Origin: Oceanimonas pelagia
GTDB lineage: Bacteria > Pseudomonadota > Gammaproteobacteria > Enterobacterales > Aeromonadaceae
NCBI RefSeq assembly: GCF_030849025.1
Contig: NZ_CP118224.1
Coordinates: forward strand, 294,001 to 358,000
Length of the DNA stretch: 64,000 nt
Direction of reading: 5' to 3'
Shown: positions 19,835 to 29,777 of the stretch, piece after piece
Layout: the number at the start of each line of letters is the position of its first letter
How positions within the stretch are numbered: the first letter of the stretch is position 1
Translations under genes and position numbers: made by a program
The notes under the pieces: model-generated
What the model saw: only the letters and a program-made list of their open reading frames with translations
Told to the model about the DNA's origin: nothing
The model's database searches: none

Positions 19835-20933
19835 ATGTTTGAAACAAACCCTGTGTACAACAAACTTAAGGAGCTGTCTGAACGGGCGCAGCTTCTTAGG
19901 GGGTACCTTTGACTACGACGCCAAGAAAGAGCGTCTGGAAGAAGTAAACGCCGAGCTGGAACAGCCGGATGTGTGGAACCAGCCCGAGCGCGCCCAGGCA
20001 CTGGGTAAGGAAAGATCCGCCCTGGAAACCGTGGTGGAAACCCTGGACGAGCTGGACCGGGGCATCACCGACATCGGTGACCTGGTCGAGCTGGCGGTGG
20101 AAGAAGAAGACGAAGATACCTTTGAGGAAGCCAAGGCCGATCTGGCCGGCCTTGAGAAAAAGCTCGAGGAGCTGGAGTTCCGCCGCATGTTTTCCGGCGA
20201 GCAGGACGCCTCCGACTGCTATCTCGACCTGCAGGCCGGCTCCGGCGGCACCGAGGCCCAGGACTGGTGCAACATGGTGCTGCGCATGTACCTGCGCTGG
20301 GGCGAGTCCCGCGGCTTCAAGACCGAGATCATCGAACTGTCCGAAGGCGAAGTGGCCGGCATCAAGTCCGCCACCGTGCGTTTTACCGGTGAATACGCCT
20401 ACGGCTGGCTGCGCACCGAGTCCGGCGTGCACCGCCTGGTGCGAAAGTCTCCTTTTGACTCCGGTGGCCGCCGTCACACCTCGTTCTGCTCCGCCTTCGT
20501 GTATCCGGAAATCGACGACGACATCGAGATCGAGATCAACCCGGCAGATCTGCGCATCGACACCTACCGCGCCTCCGGCGCCGGTGGTCAGCACGTTAAC
20601 CGGACCGACTCGGCGGTGCGGATTACCCACGAGCCTTCCGGCATCGTGGTGCAGTGCCAGAACGATCGCTCCCAGCACAAGAACCGCGATCAGGCGATGA
20701 AGCAGCTGAAGGCCAAACTCTATGAGCTGGAGCTGCAGAAGCAGAACGCCGAGAAGCAGGCGCTGGAAGACAGCAAGTCCGACATCGGCTGGGGCAGCCA
20801 GATCCGTTCCTACGTGCTCGACGACGCCCGCATCAAGGATCTGCGCACCGGCGTGGAAACCCGCAACACCCAATCGGTGCTGGACGGCGACCTGGACAAG
20901 TTTATTGAAGCCAGCCTCAAGTCCGGGCTGTAA
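19835..20933 (+). CDS. prfB: Peptide chain release factor 2, with programmed +1 frameshift
   Basis: RF2 recognises UGA and UAA stop codons and triggers peptide release through its GGQ motif ([11 protein letters not shown]-like, here [11 protein letters not shown]). The first 25 codons (19835-19909) run to an in-frame TGA at 19910-19912. A +1 shift at CTT TGA C then reads GAC at 19911, giving [16 protein letters not shown], the same junction as in E. coli. An internal Shine-Dalgarno-like AGGGGG (19898-19903) sits just before the slip site. The joined product is 365 aa. The SPF codon-recognition motif is present (KSPFDSGG). lysS follows after 27 nt, as in E. coli. Confidence 0.97.
19898..19913 (+). 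promoter_or_regulatory. RF2 autoregulatory +1 frameshift signal
   Basis: AGGGGGTACCTTTGAC contains the Shine-Dalgarno-like stimulator, the slippery CTT and the UGA-C stop context. Low RF2 slows termination and raises the shift, so RF2 controls its own level. Confidence 0.95.
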
Positions 20934-20960
20934 ATAAAAAGATTCAAACAAGGCTTAATC

Positions 20961-22448
<1,488 letters not shown>

Positions 22449-22493
22449 CAGGAAAGCAGAGTCTGCCATGCGAAACATCGGCAGGGTTACCTG

Positions 22494-22609
22494 CGCCAAC
22501 ACGCTTCAAGCCCATCCATGGGACGCTCGGCACATGCCGTCCATGGCATGTGACGGTTGGCTCCGGTAATCCCTGCCGCTGCTTCGTGCAGCACCGGTAT
22601 TGTCTGTAT
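22494..22609 (+). repeat. Dispersed two-hairpin repeat, copy A
   Basis: It contains AGCCCATCCATGGGAC and then CACATGCC...GGCATGTG, two adjacent palindromes, followed by a TCGGCT/TGGCTC-GGTAATCCC tail and GCTGCTTCG. The same order occurs at 28360-28495 (opposite strand) and, changed in the middle, at 34293-34507. It lies in the 348-nt gap (22449-22796) between lysS and the aminotransferase gene. That gap also holds a terminator, a GTAGGTTG element and a heptamer array, and no gene that I can support. Confidence 0.8.
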
Positions 22610-22642
22610 ATGTTCATCAGGCAAGCCGGTGCTCTGAAAACG

Positions 22643-22675
22643 AAAAAGGGCCTGTCCATGACAGGCCCTTTTTTC
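22643..22675 (+). terminator. Terminator downstream of lysS
   Basis: AAGGGCCTGT (22646-22655) and ACAGGCCCTT (22661-22670) form a 10-bp stem, preceded by AAAAA and followed by TTTT, so it may act in both directions. Confidence 0.9.
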
Positions 22676-22685
22676 ATTCCAGACC

Positions 22686-22769
22686 GTAGGTTGGCGATGA
22701 ACGTAGTTAATTCACAACGATTTCATCGTCGCCTTCGTGTTGTGGTTCGCTTCGCCCATCACAACCTAC
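22686..22769. repeat. GTAGGTTG...CAACCTAC palindromic element
   Basis: An 84-bp element with perfectly inverted 8-bp ends (GTAGGTTG at 22686-22693, CAACCTAC at 22762-22769). Inside are further inverted segments such as GGCGATGAA with TTTCATCGTCGCC. It resembles the REP/MITE-like elements with TAGGTTG ends that are common in gammaproteobacteria (from general knowledge). Confidence 0.65.
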
Positions 22770-22770
22770 A

Positions 22771-22791
22771 CGTCTTGCGTCTTACGTCTTG
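22771..22791. repeat. CGTCTTG heptamer array
   Basis: Three direct 7-bp units (CGTCTTG, CGTCTTA, CGTCTTG) end 5 nt before the stop codon of the minus-strand aminotransferase gene. It belongs to the same family as the array at 176-254. Confidence 0.75.
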
Positions 22792-22796
22792 CATGG

Positions 22797-24209
22797 TTAG
22801 TCCCTGGCCGGACGCCATTCGCCGCTGCGCACCAGCTCGTCGGTGACGCGATTGACCGCCTTGGCGGTGCGGGCGACGATGTCGTCAATGTCGTCGGGAG
22901 TGACCACCAGCGGCGGCGCAAAGCCGAGAATGTCGCCGTGGGGCATGGCCCGGGCGATCAGCCCCTGCTGCAGGCAGGCGGCGGCGATGCGCGGACCCAC
23001 CTTGAGGGCAGGGTCCAGTGGCGTGCGGCTGGCCGGATCGGCGGCAAACTCCAGCGCCGCCAGCAGGCCAATGCCCCGGCACTCGCCCACCAGGGGGTGG
23101 CCGGCAAAGGTGTCCCGCATGCGTTGCTGCAGATGAGCGCCGGTACTTTCGGCGTTCGCCACCAAGCCTTCCCGCTCGATAATGTCCAGGTTGCACAGCG
23201 CCGCCGCCGCGCCCATGGGGTGGCCGGAATAGGTGTAACCGTGGCCGATGGCGCCCCAGTCGTCGGTGCCCTGTTCCAGTATTTTCCATACCTTTTCACC
23301 GACAATCGCCCCGGAAAGCGGCTGATAGGCCGAGGTCAGGCCCTTGGCGATGGTCATCAGATCGGGGCGCATGTCGTAGTACATGGAGCCGAACTCGGCG
23401 CCCAGCCGGCCAAAGCCGCACACCACTTCATCGGCGATCAGCAGAATGTCGTATTGGTCGAGCACCTTGCGGATTTCACTCCAGTAGCCTGCCGGCGGCG
23501 GCACGATACCGCCGGTGCCCAGCACCGGCTCGGCGATCATGGCGGCCACCGTGTCCGGGCCCTCCGCCAGAATTTTCTGCTCGAGCTGGTCCGCGCACCA
23601 GCGGGAAAACGCCTGCTCGCTCATGGTGCTGTCTTCACGACGATAATAATAGGGCGCCACCGTGTGATGAATGCGCTCCATGGGCAGATCAAAGTGCGCG
23701 TGAAACAGCGGCAGACCGGTCAGCGAGCCGGCGGCCACGCTGGAGCCGTGGTAGCCTCGCTCCCGGGCAATGATTTTTTTCTTTTCCGGACGGCCCAGCA
23801 CATTGTTGTAGTACCACACCAGCTTGATCTGGGTTTCGTTGGCGTCGCTGCCCGACAGACCGTAGTAGACCTTGCTCATGCCCGCCGGGGCCTTGGCGAG
23901 AATGCGCCGTGACAGCTCAATCAGCGCCTCGTGGCTGTGGCCCACATAGGTGTGGTAATAAGCCAGCTTTCTGGCCTGCTGATAGAGGGCCTCGGCCATC
24001 TCCACCCGGCCATAGCCGATATTGACGCAATACAGGCCGGCAAAGGCGTCAATCAGCTCGTTGCCTTCCGAGTCTTTAATACGAATGCCCTCGGCACCGG
24101 TAACGATGCGTCCGTTCAGCTCGCCCCGGGCATACTGGCCCAGGGGGGTCGAGGCGTGAAACACGGTATTGCGGTCGGCCTCCAGCCATTGTTGTGTGCG
24201 CAGGGTCAT
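22797..24209 (-). CDS. Class III pyridoxal-phosphate aminotransferase
   Basis: A 470-aa omega-aminotransferase of the acetylornithine/GABA/putrescine class. Marks include YYHTYVGHSHEALIELS, the YYGLSGSDANETQIK cofactor site, YHGSSVAAGSLTGL, LLIADEVVCGFGR with the PLP-ring Asp, and the Schiff-base lysine in MTIAKGLTSAYQPLS. Such enzymes move a terminal amino group to pyruvate or 2-oxoglutarate. The adjacent semialdehyde dehydrogenase, 25 nt upstream in the same operon, implies that the product is an omega-semialdehyde (from GABA, putrescine or similar). The exact substrate is not readable. The start is fixed by a strong AAGGAGGT site. Confidence 0.9.
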   Translation of the reverse strand: MTLRTQQWLEADRNTVFHASTPLGQYARGELNGRIVTGAEGIRIKDSEGNELIDAFAGLYCVNIGYGRVEMAEALYQQARKLAYYHTYVGHSHEALIELSRRILAKAPAGMSKVYYGLSGSDANETQIKLVWYYNNVLGRPEKKKIIARERGYHGSSVAAGSLTGLPLFHAHFDLPMERIHHTVAPYYYRREDSTMSEQAFSRWCADQLEQKILAEGPDTVAAMIAEPVLGTGGIVPPPAGYWSEIRKVLDQYDILLIADEVVCGFGRLGAEFGSMYYDMRPDLMTIAKGLTSAYQPLSGAIVGEKVWKILEQGTDDWGAIGHGYTYSGHPMGAAAALCNLDIIEREGLVANAESTGAHLQQRMRDTFAGHPLVGECRGIGLLAALEFAADPASRTPLDPALKVGPRIAAACLQQGLIARAMPHGDILGFAPPLVVTPDDIDDIVARTAKAVNRVTDELVRSGEWRPARD

Positions 24210-24234
24210 GGTGAACCTCCTTTCCGATGCATGA

Positions 24235-25725
24235 TTACAGCCCGCCGAGGCAGGCGTATTTAATGTTGCTGAAGTCATCAAAACCATGGCGGCTGCCTTC
24301 CCGGCCCAGGCCCGAGTGCTTGATGCCGCCAAAGGGAATGCAGTGGCCGGTCATTTTCACCGAGTTGACCGCCACCATGCCGAACTCCAGACCGTCCAGC
24401 AGCGACCAGATCAGCCGCTGATCCTGGCCAAACACATAGGCGGCCAGGCCATATTCGGTGTTATTGGCCAGAGGCAGCAGGTCATGGTGCGAGTCATAGG
24501 GCAGCACCGCGGCCACCGGACAGAAGTTTTCTTCCCGGAATACCCGCATGGCCGGGGTTACGTCTGCCAGCAGCACCGGCAGAAAAAAGCGGGGGCCGGG
24601 GCCGGGCCGGCGGCTGCCGGCAAACAGCCGGGCCCCCTGTGCCAGGGCGTCGTCCACCAGCGTATGGGCGTTGTTCACCGCCTGGCGGTGGATCAGCGGT
24701 CCCATGGTGACCCCGGCTTCCAGGCCATTGCCCACGCGCAGGCGGGCCATTTCGCCGGCAAAGGCGTCGAGAAACTCCTCGTAGTGCGCCCGGGGCACCA
24801 GAATGCGGTTGGCGGCCAGACAGTCCTGGCCGGCGGTCTGGAATTTGGCGGCCACCGCCGCCCGGGCCGCGGCCTTGACCTCCATATCGGGCAGCACGAT
24901 AAAGGGGGCATTGCCGCCCAGCTCCAGGGCGCATTTTTTTACCGTATCGGCGCTGGCGGCCAGCAGCCGCTTGCCCACTGCCGTGGAGCCGGTAAAGGAC
25001 AGCGCCCGCACGCGGTTGTCCCGGCACAGGGCCTGGCCCAGCTCGGCGCCGGAGCCGGTGAGCACATTGATCACGCCCGGGGCAAAGCCGGCCCGCTCGG
25101 CCAGCTCCGCCAGTGCCAGGGCGGAAAATGGCGTTTCGCTGGCGGGCTTGATCACCAGGGTGCAGCCCATGGCCAGGGCCGCCGCCGCCTTGCGGGTGAT
25201 CATGGCGTGGGGAAAGTTCCAGGGGGTGATCAGCGCCGCCACGCCCACCGGCTCGCGCAGGGTGAGCAGGCGGGCGCCGGGAATGTGGCCGGGAATGGTG
25301 TCGCCGCCGGCGCGGCGGCCCTCTTCGGCAAACCAGCGCACAAAGGAAGCGCCGTAGTCGATTTCCCCCCGGGCGTCCGCCAGCGGCTTGCCCTGCTCCA
25401 GCACCATCAGGGTGGCCAGGTCTTCCCTGTGCTCCAGAATAAGATCGTGCCAGCGCAGCAGCAGGGCGGCGCGTTCGTCGGCCAGCAGGCTGCGCCAGCC
25501 CTGAAAGGCGGCCTGGGCGGCATCCACCGCCTGGGTGGCCTGTTCGCCGTTGAGCCGGGGCACATGGCCAATGACATCTTCGGTGGCCGGATTGAACACC
25601 GGCAGGTCTCCCTGGCCATGCACCCACTGGCCGTTGATGTAGGCCAGCTCGCGCACCAGGCGGGGATCCTGCAGGTAGGGCATGAGGGCGTCGGTGACCT
25701 TGTGATTACCGTGCATGGTGGTCAT
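24235..25725 (-). CDS. NAD(P)-dependent succinate-semialdehyde dehydrogenase (GabD-like)
   Basis: A 496-aa aldehyde dehydrogenase. The catalytic Cys lies in AGQDCLAANRI, the general-base Glu in LELGGNAPFI, and the cofactor motif is FTGSTAVGK; TPWNFPHAMITRKAAAALAMGCTLVIKPA is the family core, interrupted here only by spacing. It is very like GabD in the N-terminal half (LMVLEQGKPLADARGEIDYGASFVRWFAEEG). It probably oxidises the semialdehyde made by the downstream aminotransferase to a dicarboxylate for the TCA cycle. AAGGAG precedes the first of two ATGs (25725). Confidence 0.88.
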   Translation of the reverse strand: MTTMHGNHKVTDALMPYLQDPRLVRELAYINGQWVHGQGDLPVFNPATEDVIGHVPRLNGEQATQAVDAAQAAFQGWRSLLADERAALLLRWHDLILEHREDLATLMVLEQGKPLADARGEIDYGASFVRWFAEEGRRAGGDTIPGHIPGARLLTLREPVGVAALITPWNFPHAMITRKAAAALAMGCTLVIKPASETPFSALALAELAERAGFAPGVINVLTGSGAELGQALCRDNRVRALSFTGSTAVGKRLLAASADTVKKCALELGGNAPFIVLPDMEVKAAARAAVAAKFQTAGQDCLAANRILVPRAHYEEFLDAFAGEMARLRVGNGLEAGVTMGPLIHRQAVNNAHTLVDDALAQGARLFAGSRRPGPGPRFFLPVLLADVTPAMRVFREENFCPVAAVLPYDSHHDLLPLANNTEYGLAAYVFGQDQRLIWSLLDGLEFGMVAVNSVKMTGHCIPFGGIKHSGLGREGSRHGFDDFSNIKYACLGGL

Positions 25726-25927
25726 GGGCGTCACTCCTTGAAAGCCGGGTCGTGTGCAAAGTCTAGGAGCGAAGCCGCGGTGTTTTTTTTCGTTGTCATG
25801 CCGGGCAGAGGGAGTTTTTTTTGAAAGTGGCGAGAAAAGGCCGGCTTTTTTCGCGGGAGCGTTTTCGGCTTGCACCTTTGGCTCAACTTTGGATAATTCG
25901 CACTTCATTGCCTGCCGGAGAAACGAG

Positions 25928-26644
25928 ATGACAGAACAGAACCCGTCCGCCCAGACCGAGGAAGAGTTGCGCAAGCGCAAGATCCGCAGCTTTGTGCGCC
26001 GGGAAGGCCGCCTGACCAAGGGCCAGGAAAAGGCGCTGGCGGAGCAGTGGCCGGTGATGGGCATCGACTTCAGCGGCGAACGGCTGGAGCTGGACGCGGT
26101 GTTTGGCCGCGCCGCGCCGCGGGTGCTGGAAATCGGCTTTGGCATGGGGGCTTCGCTGGTGGAAATGGCCGCCGCCGCCCCGGAGCAGGACTTTATCGGC
26201 ATTGAAGTGCACACCCCGGGGGTGGGCGCCTGCCTGATGGGCGCGGCGGAAGCCGGCCTGACCAACCTCAGAGTAATGTGCCACGACGCAGTGGAAGTGT
26301 TCGAGCAAATGTTGCCGGAGCAAAGCCTGGATCGGGTGCAGCTGTTTTTTCCCGATCCCTGGCACAAGAAACGCCATCACAAGCGTCGCATTGTGCAGCC
26401 CGCCTTTGTGGAGATGGTGCGCAGCAAGCTGAAGATCGGCGGTGAGTTCCACATGGCAACCGACTGGGAAAACTATGCCGAGCACATGCTGGAAGTGATG
26501 CAGGCCGCCCCCGGCTACGCCAATGCTTCGGGCGCCGGCGACTATATGCCGCGCCCCGATTACCGCCCGCTGACCAAGTTTGAGCAGCGCGGCCACCGCC
26601 TGGGCCACGGCGTGTGGGATCTGATCTTTACCCGCACCGAATAA
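25928..26644 (+). CDS. trmB: tRNA (guanine46-N7)-methyltransferase
   Basis: TrmB makes m7G46 in the tRNA variable loop using S-adenosylmethionine. The 238-aa product has the SAM site [23 protein letters not shown] and the family motif [19 protein letters not shown], plus the C-terminal [28 protein letters not shown] precedes the ATG. It is divergent from the dehydrogenase gene (about 200 nt apart) and convergent with coaE. Confidence 0.95.
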   Translation: MTEQNPSAQTEEELRKRKIRSFVRREGRLTKGQEKALAEQWPVMGIDFSGERLELDAVFGRAAPRVLEIGFGMGASLVEMAAAAPEQDFIGIEVHTPGVGACLMGAAEAGLTNLRVMCHDAVEVFEQMLPEQSLDRVQLFFPDPWHKKRHHKRRIVQPAFVEMVRSKLKIGGEFHMATDWENYAEHMLEVMQAAPGYANASGAGDYMPRPDYRPLTKFEQRGHRLGHGVWDLIFTRTE

Positions 26645-26657
26645 CCGGATGGTGATA

Positions 26658-26690
26658 AAGGGGAAGTCAATGGCTTCCCCTTGCTCTTTT
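26658..26690 (+). terminator. Terminator after trmB
   Basis: AAGGGGAAG (26658-26666) and CTTCCCCTT (26674-26682) give a 9-bp stem with a 7-nt loop. The T tract is imperfect (GCTCTTTT). Confidence 0.7.
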
Positions 26691-26715
26691 CGCCTTACCC
26701 CTTACATCTTCTTAC

Positions 26716-26747
26716 GTTTCACTGTTTCACCGTTTCACCGTTTCTGC
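26716..26747. repeat. GTTTCACC octamer array running into coaE
   Basis: Four 8-bp units (GTTTCACT, GTTTCACC, GTTTCACC, GTTTCTGC). On the minus strand they encode the last residues of CoaE and its TGA stop. Looser CTTAC-type units continue from about 26692. Confidence 0.8.
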
Positions 26748-27345
26748 CTTTTGCCAGCGCCAGATAGTGCCGGTGCAGCCGGGCCACGGCCTGCTGCAGC
26801 CCCGCCAGGTCGGGGCTGTTGTTGTCGATCACGTCGTCGGCGGCGGCGAGACGCTGCTCGCGGCTGGCCTGGGCGGCCATGATGGCCCGAATCTGGGCCT
26901 CGTTGCTGTTGTCCCGCCTCACCGTGCGTTCCAGCTGCGCCTTCGGGCTGACGTCCACCACCAGCACCCGGTCGCACAGGCCGGTGAGGTTATTCTCCAC
27001 CAGCAGCGGCACCACCAGCAGGCAGTAGGGTGAGGTGCTGGCGGCGCAGGCGGCCACCATGCGTTCACGGATCAGCGGATGCAGCAGGGCGTTGAGCCAG
27101 TCTTTTTCCTGCGGATGAGCAAACACGCGGCCACGCAGGGCGCGGCGGTCCAGTTCGCCACCGGCGGTGATCACCCGGGGGCCAAAGTGTGCGGCAATGG
27201 CCGCCAGCGCCGGCTCGCCGGGAGCCACCACCTCGCGGGCGATAACGTCGGCGTCGACAATGTCCGCGCCCAGCTCGGCAAACAGGTTCGCCACCGTGCT
27301 TTTGCCGCTGCCAATGCCACCGGTGAGTCCTACCACATAGCTCAT
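26719..27345 (-). CDS. coaE: Dephospho-CoA kinase
   Basis: CoaE adds the 3' phosphate to dephospho-CoA, the last step of coenzyme A synthesis. The 208-aa product has the P-loop [12 protein letters not shown] at residues 6-17, [10 protein letters not shown], and the lid region [16 protein letters not shown]. It overlaps the pilD stop codon by 4 nt (ATGA), as in the pilBCD-coaE order of many gammaproteobacteria. Its final residues RNGETVKQ come from the octamer array, so the natural end of the gene has been replaced or extended by repeat DNA. zapD and yacG, which often follow coaE, are not here. Confidence 0.95.
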   Translation of the reverse strand: MSYVVGLTGGIGSGKSTVANLFAELGADIVDADVIAREVVAPGEPALAAIAAHFGPRVITAGGELDRRALRGRVFAHPQEKDWLNALLHPLIRERMVAACAASTSPYCLLVVPLLVENNLTGLCDRVLVVDVSPKAQLERTVRRDNSNEAQIRAIMAAQASREQRLAAADDVIDNNSPDLAGLQQAVARLHRHYLALAKGRNGETVKQ

Positions 27346-28196
27346 AACGCCAGCCTCCAGTACAGGTTGACCACCTCGGTGCCCCACATCAGATAACACC
27401 AGCCGCCCAGGGCCAGGGCCGGGCCAAAGGGCAGCACACGGTCTTCGCCCAGGCGGCGCAGGGCCATCAGCCCCAGCCCCAGCGCGGCGCCGGTAAAGGA
27501 GGCCAGCAGCAGTACCGGCAGCAGGCTCTGCCAGCCGAACCAGGCGCCGATGGCGGCCAGCAGCTTGAAGTCGCCGTAGCCCATGCCTTCCTTGCCGGTG
27601 GCCAGCTTGAACAGCCAGTACAGGCTCCACAGAATGCCGTAGCCGGCGGCGGCGCCGATCACCGCCGATGGCAGCGATACGAACAGCTCGCCCACATTGA
27701 GCAGCAGCCCCAGCCACAACAGCGGCAGGGTCAGATCGTCGGGCAGCAGCAGGTGATCCAGGTCGATCAGGGTCATGCACAGCAGCAGCCAGCTGAACAC
27801 CAGTGCCGCCAGCAACTGAGAGCCCGGGCCAAAGCGCCACAGGGCCAGGGCGGCGATCAGCGCCGAGGCCAGTTCCACCAGCGGGTAGCGCCTGGCGATG
27901 GGGGTGTTGCAGTAGCGGCAGCGGCCTTTCAGCCACAGCCAGCTGAGCACGGGAATATTGTCTCTGGCGGCCAGGGCATGCTGGCAGTGCGGGCAGCGGG
28001 AGCGGGGCACGCACAGGTTAAAGGGGGCGTCGTCGGCGACTGGCTGATTATTCAGCCCGGCGCACTCCCGTTGCCACTCCCGCTGCATCATCAGCGGCAA
28101 CCGGTGGATCACTACATTAAGAAAGCTGCCCACCAGCAACCCCAGCAGGGGGATCACAATATAAAGCAGAGCGGTATTGTCGAGCAGTTGGGTCAT
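27342..28196 (-). CDS. pilD: PilD, prepilin peptidase and N-methyltransferase
   Basis: PilD cuts type IV prepilins and type II pseudopilins after Gly and methylates the new N-terminus at the inner membrane. The 284-aa product has the two zinc-binding CxxC pairs (C68/C71 and C93/C96), catalytic aspartates in LIDLDH (about 145-147) and GMGYGDFK (D209), and about eight membrane helices. It is separated from pilC by 329 nt (28197-28525) that hold a dispersed repeat and an extra hairpin, although the order pilA-B-C-D-coaE is kept. No strong ribosome-binding site is visible. Confidence 0.95.
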   Translation of the reverse strand: MTQLLDNTALLYIVIPLLGLLVGSFLNVVIHRLPLMMQREWQRECAGLNNQPVADDAPFNLCVPRSRCPHCQHALAARDNIPVLSWLWLKGRCRYCNTPIARRYPLVELASALIAALALWRFGPGSQLLAALVFSWLLLCMTLIDLDHLLLPDDLTLPLLWLGLLLNVGELFVSLPSAVIGAAAGYGILWSLYWLFKLATGKEGMGYGDFKLLAAIGAWFGWQSLLPVLLLASFTGAALGLGLMALRRLGEDRVLPFGPALALGGWCYLMWGTEVVNLYWRLAL

Positions 28197-28359
28197 GAGG
28201 TTTCCAGTATTGGTATTTGCTTGCTGGGGTGTACAACGTCGTCTCTGACCGCCATGGATGCCGAAAATGCAGGAACAATTTTCGGCTCTGGCGCAGAGGG
28301 TGCGGCGAAGCAGACGCCCCTTGCTCTCCTCGGGGGAACACCGAGCTGACTGTCGGTTT

Positions 28360-28495
28360 GTACAGGCAGCTCGGCAGCTTCCCAAAGTTGCAGTGGGGAT
28401 TGCCGTAGCCGACCGTCACATGCCATGGATGGCATGTGACGAGCGTCCCATGGATGGGCTTGAAGCGTGTCGGCGGAGTGCAACCGCACTGCAGC
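28360..28495 (-). repeat. Dispersed two-hairpin repeat, copy B (inside the pil operon)
   Basis: The best-preserved copy. Positions 28415-28425 and 28430-28440 are perfect 11-bp inverted arms (GTCACATGCCA and its complement) around a 4-nt loop; a CCCAT/ATGGG palindrome follows. Read on the minus strand it aligns with copy A over about 85 bp and shares its upstream CAGTGCGG...CTCCGCCGACACGC with copy C. It lies in the 329-nt space between pilC and pilD, where I see no gene. Confidence 0.85.
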
Positions 28496-28525
28496 TTTGC
28501 ATGGCGATACGGCGGATTGTTTTCA

Positions 28526-29752
28526 TCAGCGTACCACGCTGCCCAGGTTAAAGATGGGAAGATACATGGCAATGACCAGGCCGCCAACCAGCACCCCCAG
28601 CACCACCATGATCAGCGGCTCAATCAGGCTGGTGAGGCCGTCCACGGCGTCGTCCACCTCCCGTTCATAAATGCTGGCCACCTTGTGCATCATGTCGTCG
28701 ATGGCACCGGACTCCTCGCCGATCATGACCATCTGCACCACCATGTCCGGAAACAGCCCGGTGGCGCGCATGGCGATGTTCATCTGCATGCCGGCGATCA
28801 CCTCGTCGCGCAGCTGCAGCACCGCCTGGCGGTACACCACGTTGCCGGCGGCGCCGGCAGACGACAGCAAACCTTCCACCAGCGGAATGCCGGCGGAAAA
28901 GGTGGTGGCCAGGGTGCGGGCAAAGCGGGCCAGGGCGGCCTTGTGCAGGATCTTGCCGACAATGGGCAGGCGCAGTACAAAGCGGTCGGTGGCGTCGCGC
29001 ACCTTTTGCGAGCTGCGCCAGGCCCGCACATACAGCCAGCCGCCCACCGCCATGGCGGCCAGAATATAGAGCCAGTATTGCTGCAGCCAGCGCGACAGGT
29101 TGATCACCACCTGGGTGAACAGCGGCAGGGTGGCGCCAAAGCCGGCAAAGATCTCCTCAAACTGCGGGATCACGAACAGCAGCAGAATGGCGGTCACCAC
29201 CATGGCCACCAGGATCACCATGGCCGGATAGAACAGGGCCTTGCGGATTTTCGACTTGATGGCCTCGGCCTTTTCCCGGTAGATGGCGATGCGGTCAAAA
29301 ATATGCTCCAGCGCCCCGGTCTGTTCGCCGGAGTGCACCAGATCGCAGTAGAGATCGTCAAAGTGGCGCGGGTGTTTTCTCAGGGCGTCGGACAGCGGCG
29401 TGCCGCCTTCCACATCGGCGGCCAGGGTGCCGGCCAGCTCGCGAATGCTGGGTTTCTCGTAGGAGCGGGCGATGATCTGCAGGGTTTGCACCAGGGGCAC
29501 GCCGGCGCCCAGCATGGTGGCGATCTGCCGGGTGATGATGGCGATGTCGGCGGGCTTGACGGCGTCCTTGTAGCGGGCCAGCAGGCCCTGGCTCTTGCGT
29601 CTGACCTTGAGGGCATTTACGCCCTGGCGCTGCAGCTCGCGCCGGGCGGCCTTGGCATCGGCCGCCTGCACAAAGCCCGAGACCTTCTGGCCCTTGCGGT
29701 TAATGCCTTCCCATTTATAGGGATAAACCCGAAAGTCCTTTGCGCTTGCCAT
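28526..29752 (-). CDS. pilC: PilC, type IV pilus inner-membrane platform protein
   Basis: PilC anchors the assembly and retraction ATPases to the pilus base. The 408-aa product has two GspF/T2SSF domains (about 70-195 and 275-395), each ending in hydrophobic helices. Conserved segments are MLGAGVPLVQTLQII, LVHSGEQTGALEHIFDRIA and MIGEESGAIDDMMHKVA. AGGAAGG precedes the ATG. It starts 25 nt after pilB. Confidence 0.95.
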   Translation of the reverse strand: MASAKDFRVYPYKWEGINRKGQKVSGFVQAADAKAARRELQRQGVNALKVRRKSQGLLARYKDAVKPADIAIITRQIATMLGAGVPLVQTLQIIARSYEKPSIRELAGTLAADVEGGTPLSDALRKHPRHFDDLYCDLVHSGEQTGALEHIFDRIAIYREKAEAIKSKIRKALFYPAMVILVAMVVTAILLLFVIPQFEEIFAGFGATLPLFTQVVINLSRWLQQYWLYILAAMAVGGWLYVRAWRSSQKVRDATDRFVLRLPIVGKILHKAALARFARTLATTFSAGIPLVEGLLSSAGAAGNVVYRQAVLQLRDEVIAGMQMNIAMRATGLFPDMVVQMVMIGEESGAIDDMMHKVASIYEREVDDAVDGLTSLIEPLIMVVLGVLVGGLVIAMYLPIFNLGSVVR

Positions 29753-29777
29753 GGTGCCTTCCTGTTACCAATGAGCC

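Noticed and set aside
19835-19912. prfB as a broken gene with an early stop
   Set aside because: The TGA is the conserved RF2 autoregulatory frameshift site, with the CTT-TGA-C context and internal Shine-Dalgarno-like sequence intact.
22494-22609. Small peptides that could be read from the dispersed repeat copies
   Set aside because: The frames differ between the copies and are interrupted; the conserved features are palindromes, not codons.
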